Origin: Zobellia alginiliquefaciens
Lineage (GTDB): Bacteria; Bacteroidota; Bacteroidia; Flavobacteriales; Flavobacteriaceae
NCBI RefSeq assembly: GCF_029323795.1
Contig: NZ_CP119758.1
Coordinates: 62,001 to 126,000, forward strand
Length of the DNA stretch: 64,000 nucleotides
Direction: 5' to 3'
In this document: positions 8,125 to 17,200 of the stretch, piece after piece
Layout of the letters: each line of letters begins with the position of its first letter
Position numbering within the stretch: position 1 is the stretch's first letter
Program-made: the position numbers and the translations under genes
The notes under the pieces: model-generated
Seen by the model: only the letters and a program-made list of their open reading frames with translations
What the model was told of the DNA's origin: nothing
Databases searched by the model: none

Positions 8125-9471
8125 ATGAACATTTACCTCATCTATTTATTAATTGGGCTCATATGCCTTGCCGTGGGTTATTTCCTCGGGAATTACATTC
8201 AAAATTTAAAAACCAAATCCAGTCAAAGTGCGCTAGAAGAACGTGAACAGCAATTGCACTCCAACCTGGTTTTGTTAGAGCAGCGCTTGCGGGATAGTGA
8301 AGATCAAAAAATTGGGCTACAGTCCGAAAAAGAACAATTAGGTAATCAAATCGTTCGTTATCAGGCGGATTTAGAAAATCTTCAGCTTAAAAACAGGGAA
8401 CAGAAAGACGAGGTTGAAAAGCTTCAGGAAAAATTCACCAAAGAATTTGAAAATCTTGCCAATAAAATTTTAGAGGAAAAAAGCTTAAAATTCACGGAGC
8501 GTAACGAAAAAAATATCAAGGATATTTTATCTCCCTTAAATGAAAAAATACAGCTGTTCGAGAAAAAAGTAGAAGAAAGTCAGAAAGAGAATATCAGTAT
8601 ACATTCCGCTTTAAAAGAACAACTCCTTAATTTACAGAGTCAAAACCTTAAGATTACCCAAGAAGCCGAAAACCTTACCAAAGCCTTAAAAGGTGATAGT
8701 AAAATGCAAGGGAACTGGGGCGAATTGGTATTGGAACGTGTACTTGAAAAATCAGGATTGGAAAAGGATCGTGAGTATACCGTTCAACAAAGTTTCACGA
8801 GGGAAGACGGTTCTAGAGTACTCCCGGATGTTATCATCAACCTTCCGGATGGAAAGAAAATGGTTGTAGATTCCAAGGTCTCGCTTACCGATTATGAACG
8901 GTTTGTAAACGCGGAAGACGAGTTGCGAGACAAATTCCTAAAAGACCACATCAACTCCTTAAAAAGGCACGTAGATCAACTTTCAGCAAAGAAATACGAA
9001 GACCTTTATGCTATGGAGAGTCCAGATTTTGTATTAATGTTTGTTCCCATAGAACCTGCATTTGCCATTGCAATAAACAATGACAACACCCTATATAACA
9101 AAGCTTTTGAACAGAATATTGTAATTGTCACTCCTTCAACTTTATTAGCTACTTTACGTACTATAGATAGCATGTGGAACAATGAAAAGCAACAACGTAA
9201 CGCCATTGAAATAGCAAGACAAGCAGGTGCCCTTTATGATAAGTTTGAAGGTTTTGTAAACGACCTCACTAAAGTGGGCAAGAAAATGGACGAAGCCAAA
9301 TCTGAATATAAAGGTGCCATGAACAAGCTTGTTGAAGGTCGCGGTAACATAGTAATCAGTATAGAAAAATTGAAAAAAATGGGTGCGAAAGCTAAAAAAT
9401 CCATTCCAGAACCCATATTAAAACGCGCTCAAGATGATGATTTTGAAAGCGAACTAAATTTAGAACCATGA
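8125..9471 (+). CDS. rmuC: DNA recombination protein RmuC
   Basis: The 448-residue protein has one N-terminal membrane segment (residues about 4-22), a long coiled coil (about 30-190), and the RmuC nuclease-like domain. Visible motifs are GNWGELVLERVLEKSGL (near residue 195), LPDGKKMVVDSKVSL, and FVLMFVPIEPAFAIAI. RmuC limits inversion-type rearrangements at short inverted repeats (family knowledge). I chose the ATG at 8125 because an upstream TTG at 8074 would put non-hydrophobic sequence in front of the membrane anchor. Its stop overlaps the next start (ATGA), so it heads a coupled run of three genes. Confidence 0.93.
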   Translation: MNIYLIYLLIGLICLAVGYFLGNYIQNLKTKSSQSALEEREQQLHSNLVLLEQRLRDSEDQKIGLQSEKEQLGNQIVRYQADLENLQLKNREQKDEVEKLQEKFTKEFENLANKILEEKSLKFTERNEKNIKDILSPLNEKIQLFEKKVEESQKENISIHSALKEQLLNLQSQNLKITQEAENLTKALKGDSKMQGNWGELVLERVLEKSGLEKDREYTVQQSFTREDGSRVLPDVIINLPDGKKMVVDSKVSLTDYERFVNAEDELRDKFLKDHINSLKRHVDQLSAKKYEDLYAMESPDFVLMFVPIEPAFAIAINNDNTLYNKAFEQNIVIVTPSTLLATLRTIDSMWNNEKQQRNAIEIARQAGALYDKFEGFVNDLTKVGKKMDEAKSEYKGAMNKLVEGRGNIVISIEKLKKMGAKAKKSIPEPILKRAQDDDFESELNLEP

Positions 9472-9833
9472 AAAAATCGCTTTTTATAACCTTGGGCCTT
9501 ATTGTTGCCCTATTCGGTATCGTTTACGCATTTATATATTTCGTTCCCTATAGTGATGGTATACGCTCTGGCGAGCTTATTAAAATAAGTCATAAGGGAG
9601 TTATCATAAAAACCTGGGAAGGTGAAATTAGCCAAGGTATTTCAGGTGCTCAAATTTTTTCCTTTTCTGTGCTGGATAAGGACAAAGAGGTTATTGAAAA
9701 CCTACAAGAGTACCAAGGGCAATACGTGAAATTACACTACGTTGAACGTTTTGCCACATTCCTTTGGATGGGTGACACCAAGTATTTTGTAACCCAGGTA
9801 GAGAAAGAACAATCACCTCATTTTAGAAACTAA
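9468..9833 (+). CDS. Small membrane-anchored protein of unknown function
   Basis: The 121-residue protein has one N-terminal hydrophobic segment (residues about 5-27) and then a soluble domain rich in beta strands (SGELIKISHKGVIIKTWEGE, YVKLHYVERF, GDTKYFVTQVEK). No catalytic motif can be seen. Its start overlaps the rmuC stop by four bases and its stop overlaps the thioesterase start (TAATG), so the three are very likely made from one message. The domain may face the periplasm. I do not recognise a function. Confidence 0.75.
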   Translation: MKKSLFITLGLIVALFGIVYAFIYFVPYSDGIRSGELIKISHKGVIIKTWEGEISQGISGAQIFSFSVLDKDKEVIENLQEYQGQYVKLHYVERFATFLWMGDTKYFVTQVEKEQSPHFRN

Positions 9834-10378
9834 TGGAAAAATTTAAGAGCGCTAGCGAATCTAGGGTATCGATTACAGAACTAATGTTGCCCTCCCACTC
9901 CAATTTTGGCGGTAAGGTACACGGAGGACATATTTTGAACCTTATGGATCAAATTGCTTTTGCATGTGCCTCAAAACATTCGCAAATGTACTGCGTAACC
10001 GCTTCCGTAAACCGTGTAGACTTTTTGCACCCGGTAGAAGTAGGTGAACTATTGACATTGCGCGCCTCTATCAATTACACCGGAAGAACATCAATGGTAG
10101 TAGGGGTTCGCGTAGAGTCGCAAAACATTACTTCGGGTACTAAAAGGCATTGTAACTCATCTTATTTTACCATGGTTGCCAAAGATGAAAACGGAAAAGG
10201 GGTACCCATTCCCGGACTGCTTCTAGAAAACGAACAAGGTGTGAGACGTTTTTCCAGAAGCAAGCAACGCAAAGAAGAGGCATTTTCAAGAGATACCCAG
10301 TTTGACTCTTCTCAGTTTAAAATGGAAATGCATTTAGAAAGTCTAACCAACGAAAACGTTAAACTTGACCTTCCGTAA
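9833..10378 (+). CDS. Acyl-CoA thioesterase, hotdog fold
   Basis: The 181-residue protein belongs to the YciA/BACH-type hotdog thioesterases. The N-terminal part shows NFGGKVHGGHILNLMDQIAF (about residues 24-43), where the aspartate in LMDQ is the usual catalytic residue, then FLHPVEVGELLTLRA and a GRTSMVVGVRVE strand. These enzymes split acyl-CoA into free acid and CoA. The length fits a single hotdog domain plus a charged tail. It is translationally coupled to the gene before it. Its last 20 bases overlap the convergent pgl gene. Confidence 0.9.
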   Translation: MEKFKSASESRVSITELMLPSHSNFGGKVHGGHILNLMDQIAFACASKHSQMYCVTASVNRVDFLHPVEVGELLTLRASINYTGRTSMVVGVRVESQNITSGTKRHCNSSYFTMVAKDENGKGVPIPGLLLENEQGVRRFSRSKQRKEEAFSRDTQFDSSQFKMEMHLESLTNENVKLDLP

Positions 10379-11084
10379 TTTTTGCGGCTGCGGCCTTGTC
10401 TAAAAACCAAAGTAAATCTCCTGATGCAGGAGCCACTAAATTGGCGGGATACCTATTGTACGCACCTTCACTATTGATTATTTCGCCAACTTTTTCCTCT
10501 TTACTAGCGCCTGTTACCAAAAAGGCTACCGTTTTAGATTGATTAATAACATTACCTGTTATTGTAATACGCTTTTGGCCTGATTCTGGGTGAACCGCTA
10601 CTGAACATAAACTTTCAGATTCCCACAATTCTATTTCATGTGGAAAAATTGATGCGGTATGGCCATCATCTCCCATTCCTAAAATAACCAAATCAAACTG
10701 AGGAAAACCGTTCTCGGATGGAAGTTGTTGTTTTAGCACTTCAGCGTAACGTACAGCTTCTTCTGCCGGCTTGTCCTCTCCTTTGATTCTATGAATATTC
10801 TCTTCCGGAATATCAATTTTTGACAATAGGTGTTCTACGGTCATTTTATAATTACTCTCATCATCAGTAGGAAGCACACAACGTTCGTCTCCCCAATAAA
10901 AATGAACCTGTTTCCAATCTATTCGTGTCCCAAACTCTTTTGCCAGCACATCAAAAACTATTTTTGGCGTGCTTCCACCAGAAAGTGCAACATGAAAAGC
11001 TCCGTTTCCATTCGCTTTTTCCACAAAATAGCTTGAAAACTCTTGGGCAACCTCACTTTTATCTTGATATATCTTTAATTCCAT
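10359..11084 (-). CDS. pgl: 6-phosphogluconolactonase
   Basis: The 241-residue protein shows the NagB/Pgl fold: HVALSGGSTPKIVFDVL (about residues 32-48), the VHFYWGDERCVLPTDDESNY segment, and DLVILGMGDDGHTASIFPH, the signature of the sugar-phosphate site. It hydrolyses 6-phosphogluconolactone, the second step of the oxidative pentose phosphate pathway. It lies 55 bases behind zwf on the same strand, with a stem-loop in between, and gnd is divergent upstream, so all three enzymes of the oxidative branch are together. It overlaps the convergent thioesterase by 20 bases. Confidence 0.95.
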   Translation of the reverse strand: MELKIYQDKSEVAQEFSSYFVEKANGNGAFHVALSGGSTPKIVFDVLAKEFGTRIDWKQVHFYWGDERCVLPTDDESNYKMTVEHLLSKIDIPEENIHRIKGEDKPAEEAVRYAEVLKQQLPSENGFPQFDLVILGMGDDGHTASIFPHEIELWESESLCSVAVHPESGQKRITITGNVINQSKTVAFLVTGASKEEKVGEIINSEGAYNRYPANLVAPASGDLLWFLDKAAAAKITEGQV

Positions 11085-11100
11085 ATTTTCTTTAAATATA

Positions 11101-11130
11101 AAGTGCCGCCCATTGTTAGGTACGGCACTT
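11101..11130 (-). promoter_or_regulatory. Stem-loop between zwf and pgl
   Basis: AAGTGCCG (11101-11108) pairs perfectly with CGGCACTT (11123-11130) around a 14-base loop. On the minus strand no run of T follows, so it is not a standard terminator. It may stabilise the end of zwf mRNA or lower pgl expression; both are inferences. Confidence 0.5.
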
Positions 11131-11139
11131 GATTAAATA

Positions 11140-12672
11140 CTAACAAATAACGCAGAAACCTGGGTCATCCGTTAAGCTAGGTCCAGGATTTCTCCATTCA
11201 CCAATACCATCTATTAATTCATTAGAATTTTCAGGGCCCCAAACACCTGCGGCGTATCCGTACATTCTAACATCTTTTCCTTTTTCCCAATACTTTAAAA
11301 TTGGATCTACAAACTCCCAAGCTGCCTCAACCTCATCCGCTCTTGCATAAAGCGTAGCATCTCCTTGCATAGCATCTAACAATAAACGCTCATAAGCCTC
11401 CATAACATGAGTTTCCGCTAAACTGGAATAGTAAAAATCTAAATTGGCACGTTCCACTTTAAAGCCTTGCCCAGGTACTTTTACTCCAAATTTTATCAAT
11501 ATACCTTCATCTGGTTGTATACGGATAACCAATTTATTATCCTTGCTATCCAGTCCTGTATCCTGAAAAACCTGGTGATGTGGCGTTTTAAAGTGAATAA
11601 CCACTTCCGTTGCTTTGGTAGGCATTCGCTTAGCGGTACGCACATAGAAAGGCGTATCTTTCCATCTCCAGTTATCTACAAAAAACTTAATTGCTGCATA
11701 GGTTTCCGTAGTTGAATCTTTATCTACCCCTTCTTCTTCGCGATACCCTTTTACTTCTTTTCCGTCAATTACGGATTTAGTGTATTGCGCACGAATGGTG
11801 TTATCAAACAATTCTTGATCGGTTTTCATCACGCGAAGCGATTTTAACGCTTTTACTTTTTCGTTTCTAATATCCTCTGGAGCATCGCTTATCGGCGGCT
11901 CCATAACTATTAAAGAAACAATTTGTAACAAGTGGTTCTGAAACATATCCCGTAGCGCACCAGAAGTATCATAATAACCACCTCTCTTTTCCACTCCAAC
12001 ACTCTCCGCATTGGTAATTTCTACGTGATGGATGTAATTACGGTTCCAAAGCGGCTCAAAAATACTGTTCGCAAAACGCGTTATCAAAAGGTTTTGAACT
12101 GTTTCCTTGCCTAAATAGTGGTCAATTCTATAAATCTGATGCTCTTCAAAAAACTTCTGAATACCTTTATTTAATTGTTTAGCGGTATCTAGGCTATAAC
12201 CAAATGGCTTTTCTACGATCAAGCGTTTCCAGCCATTGTTTTGAGTTCCCATACCTGCATCCGATAATCTTTGAGCTATTGTCTTATACAAAGTAGGAGG
12301 TGTAGAAAGGTAATATATAATATTCCCAGATGTTTGGTATTTATTCTTCAGGTCCTCTACCCTCTTTCGCAAACGGCCGTAATCCGTATCATAGCTCCCG
12401 CCTAAATCTTCATAGAAGAACTTACTTGCAAAATCCTTTACACGATCATCCTCTAGATTTTCCAACTTATCTTTTAAGTAGCTGCTTTCCAAAACCACTT
12501 TATTTCTGAAAGCGCTGTCCGTCATATCGCTCCTACTTGCCCCAAGTACCACAAAATTATCAGGGAGCTGATCTGCCTGGTAAAGATTAAAAAGTGCGGG
12601 TACAAGTTTTCTTGCTGTAAGGTCGCCAGAAGCGCCAAATATAACAAGAATCTGATTTTCTGTTTTATTCAT
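11140..12672 (-). CDS. zwf: Glucose-6-phosphate 1-dehydrogenase
   Basis: The 510-residue protein has the NADP-binding GASGDLTARKL at residues 13-23 and the active-site RIDHYLGKE near residue 182. Further on it has the RNYIHHVEITNAESVGVEKRGG-type region and a C-terminal FVDPILKYWEKG. It oxidises glucose 6-phosphate to 6-phosphogluconolactone and makes NADPH. The length is normal for the family. It is followed by pgl and is divergent from gnd. A good promoter lies 34 bases upstream. Confidence 0.97.
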   Translation of the reverse strand: MNKTENQILVIFGASGDLTARKLVPALFNLYQADQLPDNFVVLGASRSDMTDSAFRNKVVLESSYLKDKLENLEDDRVKDFASKFFYEDLGGSYDTDYGRLRKRVEDLKNKYQTSGNIIYYLSTPPTLYKTIAQRLSDAGMGTQNNGWKRLIVEKPFGYSLDTAKQLNKGIQKFFEEHQIYRIDHYLGKETVQNLLITRFANSIFEPLWNRNYIHHVEITNAESVGVEKRGGYYDTSGALRDMFQNHLLQIVSLIVMEPPISDAPEDIRNEKVKALKSLRVMKTDQELFDNTIRAQYTKSVIDGKEVKGYREEEGVDKDSTTETYAAIKFFVDNWRWKDTPFYVRTAKRMPTKATEVVIHFKTPHHQVFQDTGLDSKDNKLVIRIQPDEGILIKFGVKVPGQGFKVERANLDFYYSSLAETHVMEAYERLLLDAMQGDATLYARADEVEAAWEFVDPILKYWEKGKDVRMYGYAAGVWGPENSNELIDGIGEWRNPGPSLTDDPGFCVIC

Positions 12673-12705
12673 AATGAGATGGTGTCCTAATACTATTTAA
12701 GGGAA

Positions 12706-12736
12706 CAAAAGTATCGAAAAGATGCAGCAATACCAA
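12706..12736 (-). promoter_or_regulatory. zwf promoter
   Basis: On the minus strand TTG (12736-12734) is followed after 20 bases by TACTTTTG (12713-12706). This is a full match to the Bacteroidota consensus, placed in the zwf-gnd divergent gap. On the plus strand TAATTTTG at 12779-12786 could be the -7 element for gnd. Confidence 0.7.
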
Positions 12737-12844
12737 CGAGTTTACCCTAAGATAACTTCACATTTCAATAAATTGGTTTAATTTTGACCCTATTGATCAA
12801 AAGCAATGATTTTTTGGTCATTCTAGTAATTTTAAAATTAGAAC

Positions 12845-14257
12845 ATGGAAGAAAAATATGATTTTGGATTGGTAGGCCTCGGTGTAATGGGGCGTAACTT
12901 TATATTGAATGTAGCGGATAACGGTTTTTCTGCTTATGGCTATGATTTAGATGCCGAAAAAGTAGCTGCTTTAAAAGAAGAAGGTGGCCATGAAGCCAAG
13001 GTGAATGCTACATCCAATATAAAAACTTTTGTCAAGTCTTTGGCGCAACCAAGAAAAATTATGCTTTTGGTTCCTGCAGGTAAAATTGTCGATTCTGTTA
13101 TTGAGAGTCTTTTGCCACATATTGATAAAGGTGACATTATTATAGATGGAGGAAATTCATTTTTTACAGATACAGATCGTCGTGAATCATACCTGCACGA
13201 TAAAGGCATTAACTTTTTTGGAGCCGGTGTTTCCGGTGGCGCTAAAGGTGCCCGTTTAGGACCTAGTATTATGCCTGGAGGATCAAAAACTGCTTATCAG
13301 CATATAAAACCTATTTTTGAAGCTGTTTCCGCAAAGTATAAAGGTGAGCCTTGTGTTGCTTATTTAGGACCAAAATCATCTGGAAACTACGTAAAAATGG
13401 TACACAACGGCATTGAATACGGTTTAATGCAGTTGACGTCTGAAATCTATGACTTGCTTAAAAAAGCTGGTGATTTCTCTAATGACGAGCTTCACACCAC
13501 ATATTCTAAGTGGAACGAAGGCCGTTTACAATCTTTCTTGGTTGAAATTACTTCTAAAATTTTCATTCAGAAAGATGAGCTAAATTTGAGTAAACTAGGT
13601 TTGTTAGACCAAATCTCGGATAGGGCAAAACAAAAGGGTACCGGAAAATGGACTAGCCAAAATGCAATGGACTTAGGTATACCTGTTCCTTCTATTGATA
13701 TTGCCGTAAGTATGCGTGAGATATCTGCATTGAAAAATGAAAGAATAGAAGCGGACAAACTATACGATCGCCCAGAAGTTGAAAAAATTGACAAGGAAGA
13801 GTTGGCTAAAATGGCCGAAGAAGCGCTATACTTCTCATTCATTATAACTTATGCTCAAGGACTTCACCAATTGGCAGATGCATCCAAAGAATACAATTAC
13901 AACTTGAATATTGCTACAATCGCTAAAATCTGGCGTGAAGGTTGTATTATTCGTGCTGGTTTATTGGCCGATATTTCTGAAGCTTTTGAAGCAGACCAAA
14001 ACTTACCGAACCTTTTACTTTCAAATCAATTTATAGATAAGGTTCAAAGCACGGTAGGCTCAGCAAGAAAATTAGTCGCCCATGCTGCCAAAAACGGTAT
14101 TCCGTTACCTGGACTTTCAAATTCGCTTACCTATTTTGATGCTTACACCTCTAGCAGGTTGCCATTAAATTTGATCCAAGCGCAAAGAGATTTCTTTGGT
14201 TCGCACACTTATGAACGATTGGACCAAGAAGGTATTTTTCATACGGAATGGGAATAG
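12845..14257 (+). CDS. gnd: 6-phosphogluconate dehydrogenase, decarboxylating
   Basis: The 470-residue protein has the NADP-binding GLVGLGVMGRNF at residues 8-19 and IIDGGNSFFTDTDRR near residue 100. The substrate-site segments VSGGAKGARLGPSIMPGG and SGNYVKMVHNGIEYG (about 180-194, with the catalytic lysine) follow. The C-terminal helical part ends in SHTYERLDQEGIFHTEW. It converts 6-phosphogluconate to ribulose 5-phosphate, CO2 and NADPH. It completes the oxidative pentose phosphate set with zwf and pgl on the other strand. A perfect 14-bp AT palindrome (12827-12840) sits right in front of the start codon. Confidence 0.97.
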   Translation: MEEKYDFGLVGLGVMGRNFILNVADNGFSAYGYDLDAEKVAALKEEGGHEAKVNATSNIKTFVKSLAQPRKIMLLVPAGKIVDSVIESLLPHIDKGDIIIDGGNSFFTDTDRRESYLHDKGINFFGAGVSGGAKGARLGPSIMPGGSKTAYQHIKPIFEAVSAKYKGEPCVAYLGPKSSGNYVKMVHNGIEYGLMQLTSEIYDLLKKAGDFSNDELHTTYSKWNEGRLQSFLVEITSKIFIQKDELNLSKLGLLDQISDRAKQKGTGKWTSQNAMDLGIPVPSIDIAVSMREISALKNERIEADKLYDRPEVEKIDKEELAKMAEEALYFSFIITYAQGLHQLADASKEYNYNLNIATIAKIWREGCIIRAGLLADISEAFEADQNLPNLLLSNQFIDKVQSTVGSARKLVAHAAKNGIPLPGLSNSLTYFDAYTSSRLPLNLIQAQRDFFGSHTYERLDQEGIFHTEWE

Positions 14258-14309
14258 ACATCAAGTTTTAAATACATCGGTTTTCATTAATTGATAACCT
14301 AAGATTAAC

Positions 14310-14347
14310 AAAGGTCGGCGTGGATAACGCCGGCCTTTGTTCTTTTA
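14310..14347 (+). terminator. Rho-independent terminator of gnd
   Basis: AAAGGTCGGCG pairs over 11 positions (one G-U) with CGCCGGCCTTT around a 7-base loop, followed by a T-rich tail. The 262 bases between gnd and the kinase hold this terminator and no recognisable gene. Confidence 0.88.
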
Positions 14348-14519
14348 ATCAAGCGCATATTCGGGGCACTCCTACTCTCTTTAAATTTCGGTACGGACGC
14401 CAAGCAAGTGCCATCCATCGATCTATCGCCAACTTCATAATCTATTGTAAAGTAAATTCTTATATTAGCCTGTTAATAAGGTCATTCCCCGCAATTTTAT
14501 ATTGGCCCATAATGTTTTC

Positions 14520-16748
14520 ATGAGTATATTAAGACCATTCGTATTTGTTTTATTTCTTTCCCACCTAACCACTGTCCTCGCACAAAACACAACGGATTGG
14601 CAGCGAGATACGTTAGAATCATACGTGAACAGGTCCAACGACGCTTACGATCAATACAATTATAAGGAAGCTATAAAATATGCCTCTATACTCATAGAAA
14701 AAGGTCATGAGTATAATTATGATTATTATGAATTTTTAGGATATGACATATTAGGTGGAATATATTCCGAAACCGAAGACACTGTAAAAGGCAAAATTTA
14801 TTCTAAGAAAGCCTTAGAATTAGCAAGGTCCACAGAATCCGATAGCCTTATAGCATGGGGAGCTTTAAATTTGGGGATTCTTTATTCCGAAAATGAGCAG
14901 ACCTATGCCAAAGCCATAAAATATTTTAAAGAAAGTATAGAGCTAAACGAAAAAAACCAAGATTATGACGAGGTTTATCTAACCTATATCAACTTAATAT
15001 GGACCTATCTGGAAAACAACCAAATTGATGATGCCCATACTTTTCTAAAAAAAGCAGAGGCTCTATCTGAGAAAAAGATAGATTCAATTGATAAACTATA
15101 TATGGATCTGCTATATGGTAAATATTATCTAGCAAGGAAAAAATATGATGCCGCCGCTGAAAAATTAGAAAAAATTGCTTCCACGGCAGATGAAAACGAC
15201 AATACGGATTTAGCCATTGAAGCTTACGAGGATTTATCCAAACTTTACAGTGAAACCGATGACTTTAGAAAAGCGTTTGCCAATTTAGACAAGCATAACC
15301 AATTTAAACAAAAGGCATATACGTTAAAAAAACTGGAAGAGACGGAAAAGGCCATGGCAAAATTTAATTTGGAACAAGCCCACAAGGACCTCCAATCCGC
15401 TTTAAAAGAGCAAGCCTATTCAGAGGAATTAATTTCTAAATCAAAATCGCTCACCACAGCTCTTGTTGTAGCCATTGTAATACTTGTTTTCACCCTTATA
15501 GGTATAATCGTCTTCTTCAAAACAAGAAGGCAGTATATCAAAAATCTAAGATTAAAAAATAAGGAACTTAGTATCGCCAACGAAAAGGCAGAAAAACTAT
15601 CCAAAGTAAAAACTAAATTCCTTTCAACTGTCAGTCACGAATTAAGAACACCTCTCTACGGCGTAATTGGTATTTCTACATTATTAAAAGAAGATGAAAA
15701 GTTAAAGGGTTATGCAGACGACCTCAATTCCTTAAAGTTTTCTGCGGATTATTTACTCGCTCTCATCAACGATGTTCTTTTGCTGAGCAAAATGGATGCA
15801 GAAGCCATTACTTTATCAAAAACGCCATACGAATTGGATACCCTCATCCAAAACATTGTTCGTTCTTTTGAATTTACACTACAAAAAAACAGCAATAAGT
15901 TACATGTACATATAGATGAAAAACTGCCCAATCAACTTATTGGTGACCCTATAAGGCTATCTCAAATACTTATCAACTTAGTGGGCAACGCTATTAAATT
16001 TACCGAGAAGGGAAATATTTGGTTGGAGCTAAACTTAATTGAGACGGTTGGAAACGGAACCTACAGAACAAAATTCAGTATAAAAGATGATGGCCCTGGC
16101 ATACCTAAAAATATGCAGAAAGAAATCTTTAATGAGTTTACACAAATTGAAAATAAAAACTACAGCTACACAGGAACAGGCCTTGGTCTTACTATCGTTA
16201 AAAAAATTCTTGATATTTATGGAAGTGAAATAAAGCTGAAGAGCGAGCCTAACAAAGGGGCGGAATTCAGTTTTGTACTCACCATAAAGGAACACAACAA
16301 AAAAAGCGAAGAAGAACCTCAGCAAAGCGCTATTTTAAATACTTCCGAATCTTCTGAAAATGGACAAGCTAGACATGTTCTCATTGTTGATGACAATAAG
16401 ATAAACCAAAAGGTAACTCAGAAAACATTAGAAAAACATCACATTCAATCAAGTTTGGCCGATGATGGCGCACAAGCCGTAGCACTCTGTAAATCCAATA
16501 CTTACGATTTGATTCTTATGGATATAAACATGCCAAACATAAATGGAATGGAAGCGACGAAGATGATTAGACAATTCAACAAAGACATTCCCATTATTGC
16601 GCTAACAGCGGTTGAGTTGGATGAAGGAAGAAAAGAAATACTAAATTCCGGTATGGATGATATTATCCACAAACCTTACAACCTTCCCGAATTTTTAAAT
16701 ACCATTTTTAAACACCTCCCTAAAGAAGAAATGGATTTATCACATTAA
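14520..16748 (+). CDS. TPR-containing hybrid histidine kinase / response regulator
   Basis: The protein is 742 residues from the ATG at 14520; a TTG at 14502 would spoil the signal peptide. It has a signal peptide (to about residue 22), tetratricopeptide repeats in the periplasm (about 30-270), a coiled coil, and one membrane helix (about 310-333). HisKA follows with SHELRTPL (His near 373), then HATPase with LVGNAIKF, DDGPGIP and GTGLGLTIVKK. A C-terminal receiver has DDNKINQK and LILMDINMP (Asp near 667). It should sense a signal through the TPR part and pass phosphate inside the same chain. No DNA-binding output domain is present, so a partner is needed. Confidence 0.95.
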   Translation: MSILRPFVFVLFLSHLTTVLAQNTTDWQRDTLESYVNRSNDAYDQYNYKEAIKYASILIEKGHEYNYDYYEFLGYDILGGIYSETEDTVKGKIYSKKALELARSTESDSLIAWGALNLGILYSENEQTYAKAIKYFKESIELNEKNQDYDEVYLTYINLIWTYLENNQIDDAHTFLKKAEALSEKKIDSIDKLYMDLLYGKYYLARKKYDAAAEKLEKIASTADENDNTDLAIEAYEDLSKLYSETDDFRKAFANLDKHNQFKQKAYTLKKLEETEKAMAKFNLEQAHKDLQSALKEQAYSEELISKSKSLTTALVVAIVILVFTLIGIIVFFKTRRQYIKNLRLKNKELSIANEKAEKLSKVKTKFLSTVSHELRTPLYGVIGISTLLKEDEKLKGYADDLNSLKFSADYLLALINDVLLLSKMDAEAITLSKTPYELDTLIQNIVRSFEFTLQKNSNKLHVHIDEKLPNQLIGDPIRLSQILINLVGNAIKFTEKGNIWLELNLIETVGNGTYRTKFSIKDDGPGIPKNMQKEIFNEFTQIENKNYSYTGTGLGLTIVKKILDIYGSEIKLKSEPNKGAEFSFVLTIKEHNKKSEEEPQQSAILNTSESSENGQARHVLIVDDNKINQKVTQKTLEKHHIQSSLADDGAQAVALCKSNTYDLILMDINMPNINGMEATKMIRQFNKDIPIIALTAVELDEGRKEILNSGMDDIIHKPYNLPEFLNTIFKHLPKEEMDLSH

Positions 16749-16763
16749 CATATCCTTTTCAAA

Positions 16764-17114
16764 ATGGCCAAAGTTGAATATCATATTTACGTTATAGAGC
16801 TTTCTAAAAAAGTTTTTACGGAAAACAGGCGTTTCCGTGAAGCCAACCCACAATTTAATGGGGTCTTGGAATGCCTGTACGTTGGCATGACCAGCAAAAC
16901 CCCAAAGGAGCGCTTTGAACAACATAAAAAAGGTTACAGAAATAAAAAAGGGCACAACCTTTCCTCCAGCATCGTAAAAAAATATGGCTCCTACTTAAGG
17001 CCGAGCCTATACAACCATATTAAACCGCTAAACAATAGAACGGATGCTTTAAAGATGGAAGAAATTTTAGCTTTAGAACTGCGCCGAAAGCGATATGCTG
17101 TGTGGTTTAACTAA
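16764..17114 (+). CDS. GIY-YIG-like small protein
   Basis: The 116-residue protein resembles a stand-alone GIY-YIG domain: HIYVIEL near residue 7, then CLYVGMTSKTPKERFEQHKKG (about residues 36-56), and a C-terminal helix with KMEEILALELRRKRY. In the family the two tyrosine-containing strands, an arginine and a glutamate build the nuclease site; here YVG replaces YIG and ERFEQH and MEE could supply the others. Cellular role unknown. It begins 15 bases behind the kinase gene and may be co-transcribed with it. Confidence 0.65.
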   Translation: MAKVEYHIYVIELSKKVFTENRRFREANPQFNGVLECLYVGMTSKTPKERFEQHKKGYRNKKGHNLSSSIVKKYGSYLRPSLYNHIKPLNNRTDALKMEEILALELRRKRYAVWFN

Positions 17115-17160
17115 GTACCATTACCCTTTCTACTGATTCATTTCAAAATTAGTAACTTTA

Positions 17161-17174
17161 GAGAAGTACTTCTC
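17161..17174. promoter_or_regulatory. 14-bp palindrome upstream of an acyl-CoA synthetase
   Basis: GAGAAGTACTTCTC is a perfect palindrome, 27 bases before the start codon and directly behind TAACTTTA (17154-17161), which is near the -7 consensus. It could be an operator or an RNA hairpin. No regulator can be named. Confidence 0.4.
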
Positions 17175-17200
17175 AACGCTTAATATCTCAACCAAAACTT

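Noticed and set aside
12827-12840. 14-bp AT palindrome before gnd
   Set aside because: It contains only A and T and may be chance in low-GC DNA; there is no regulator next to it.
14320-14523. 67-codon plus-strand frame between gnd and the kinase
   Set aside because: It begins inside the gnd terminator and the predicted protein has no recognisable pattern.
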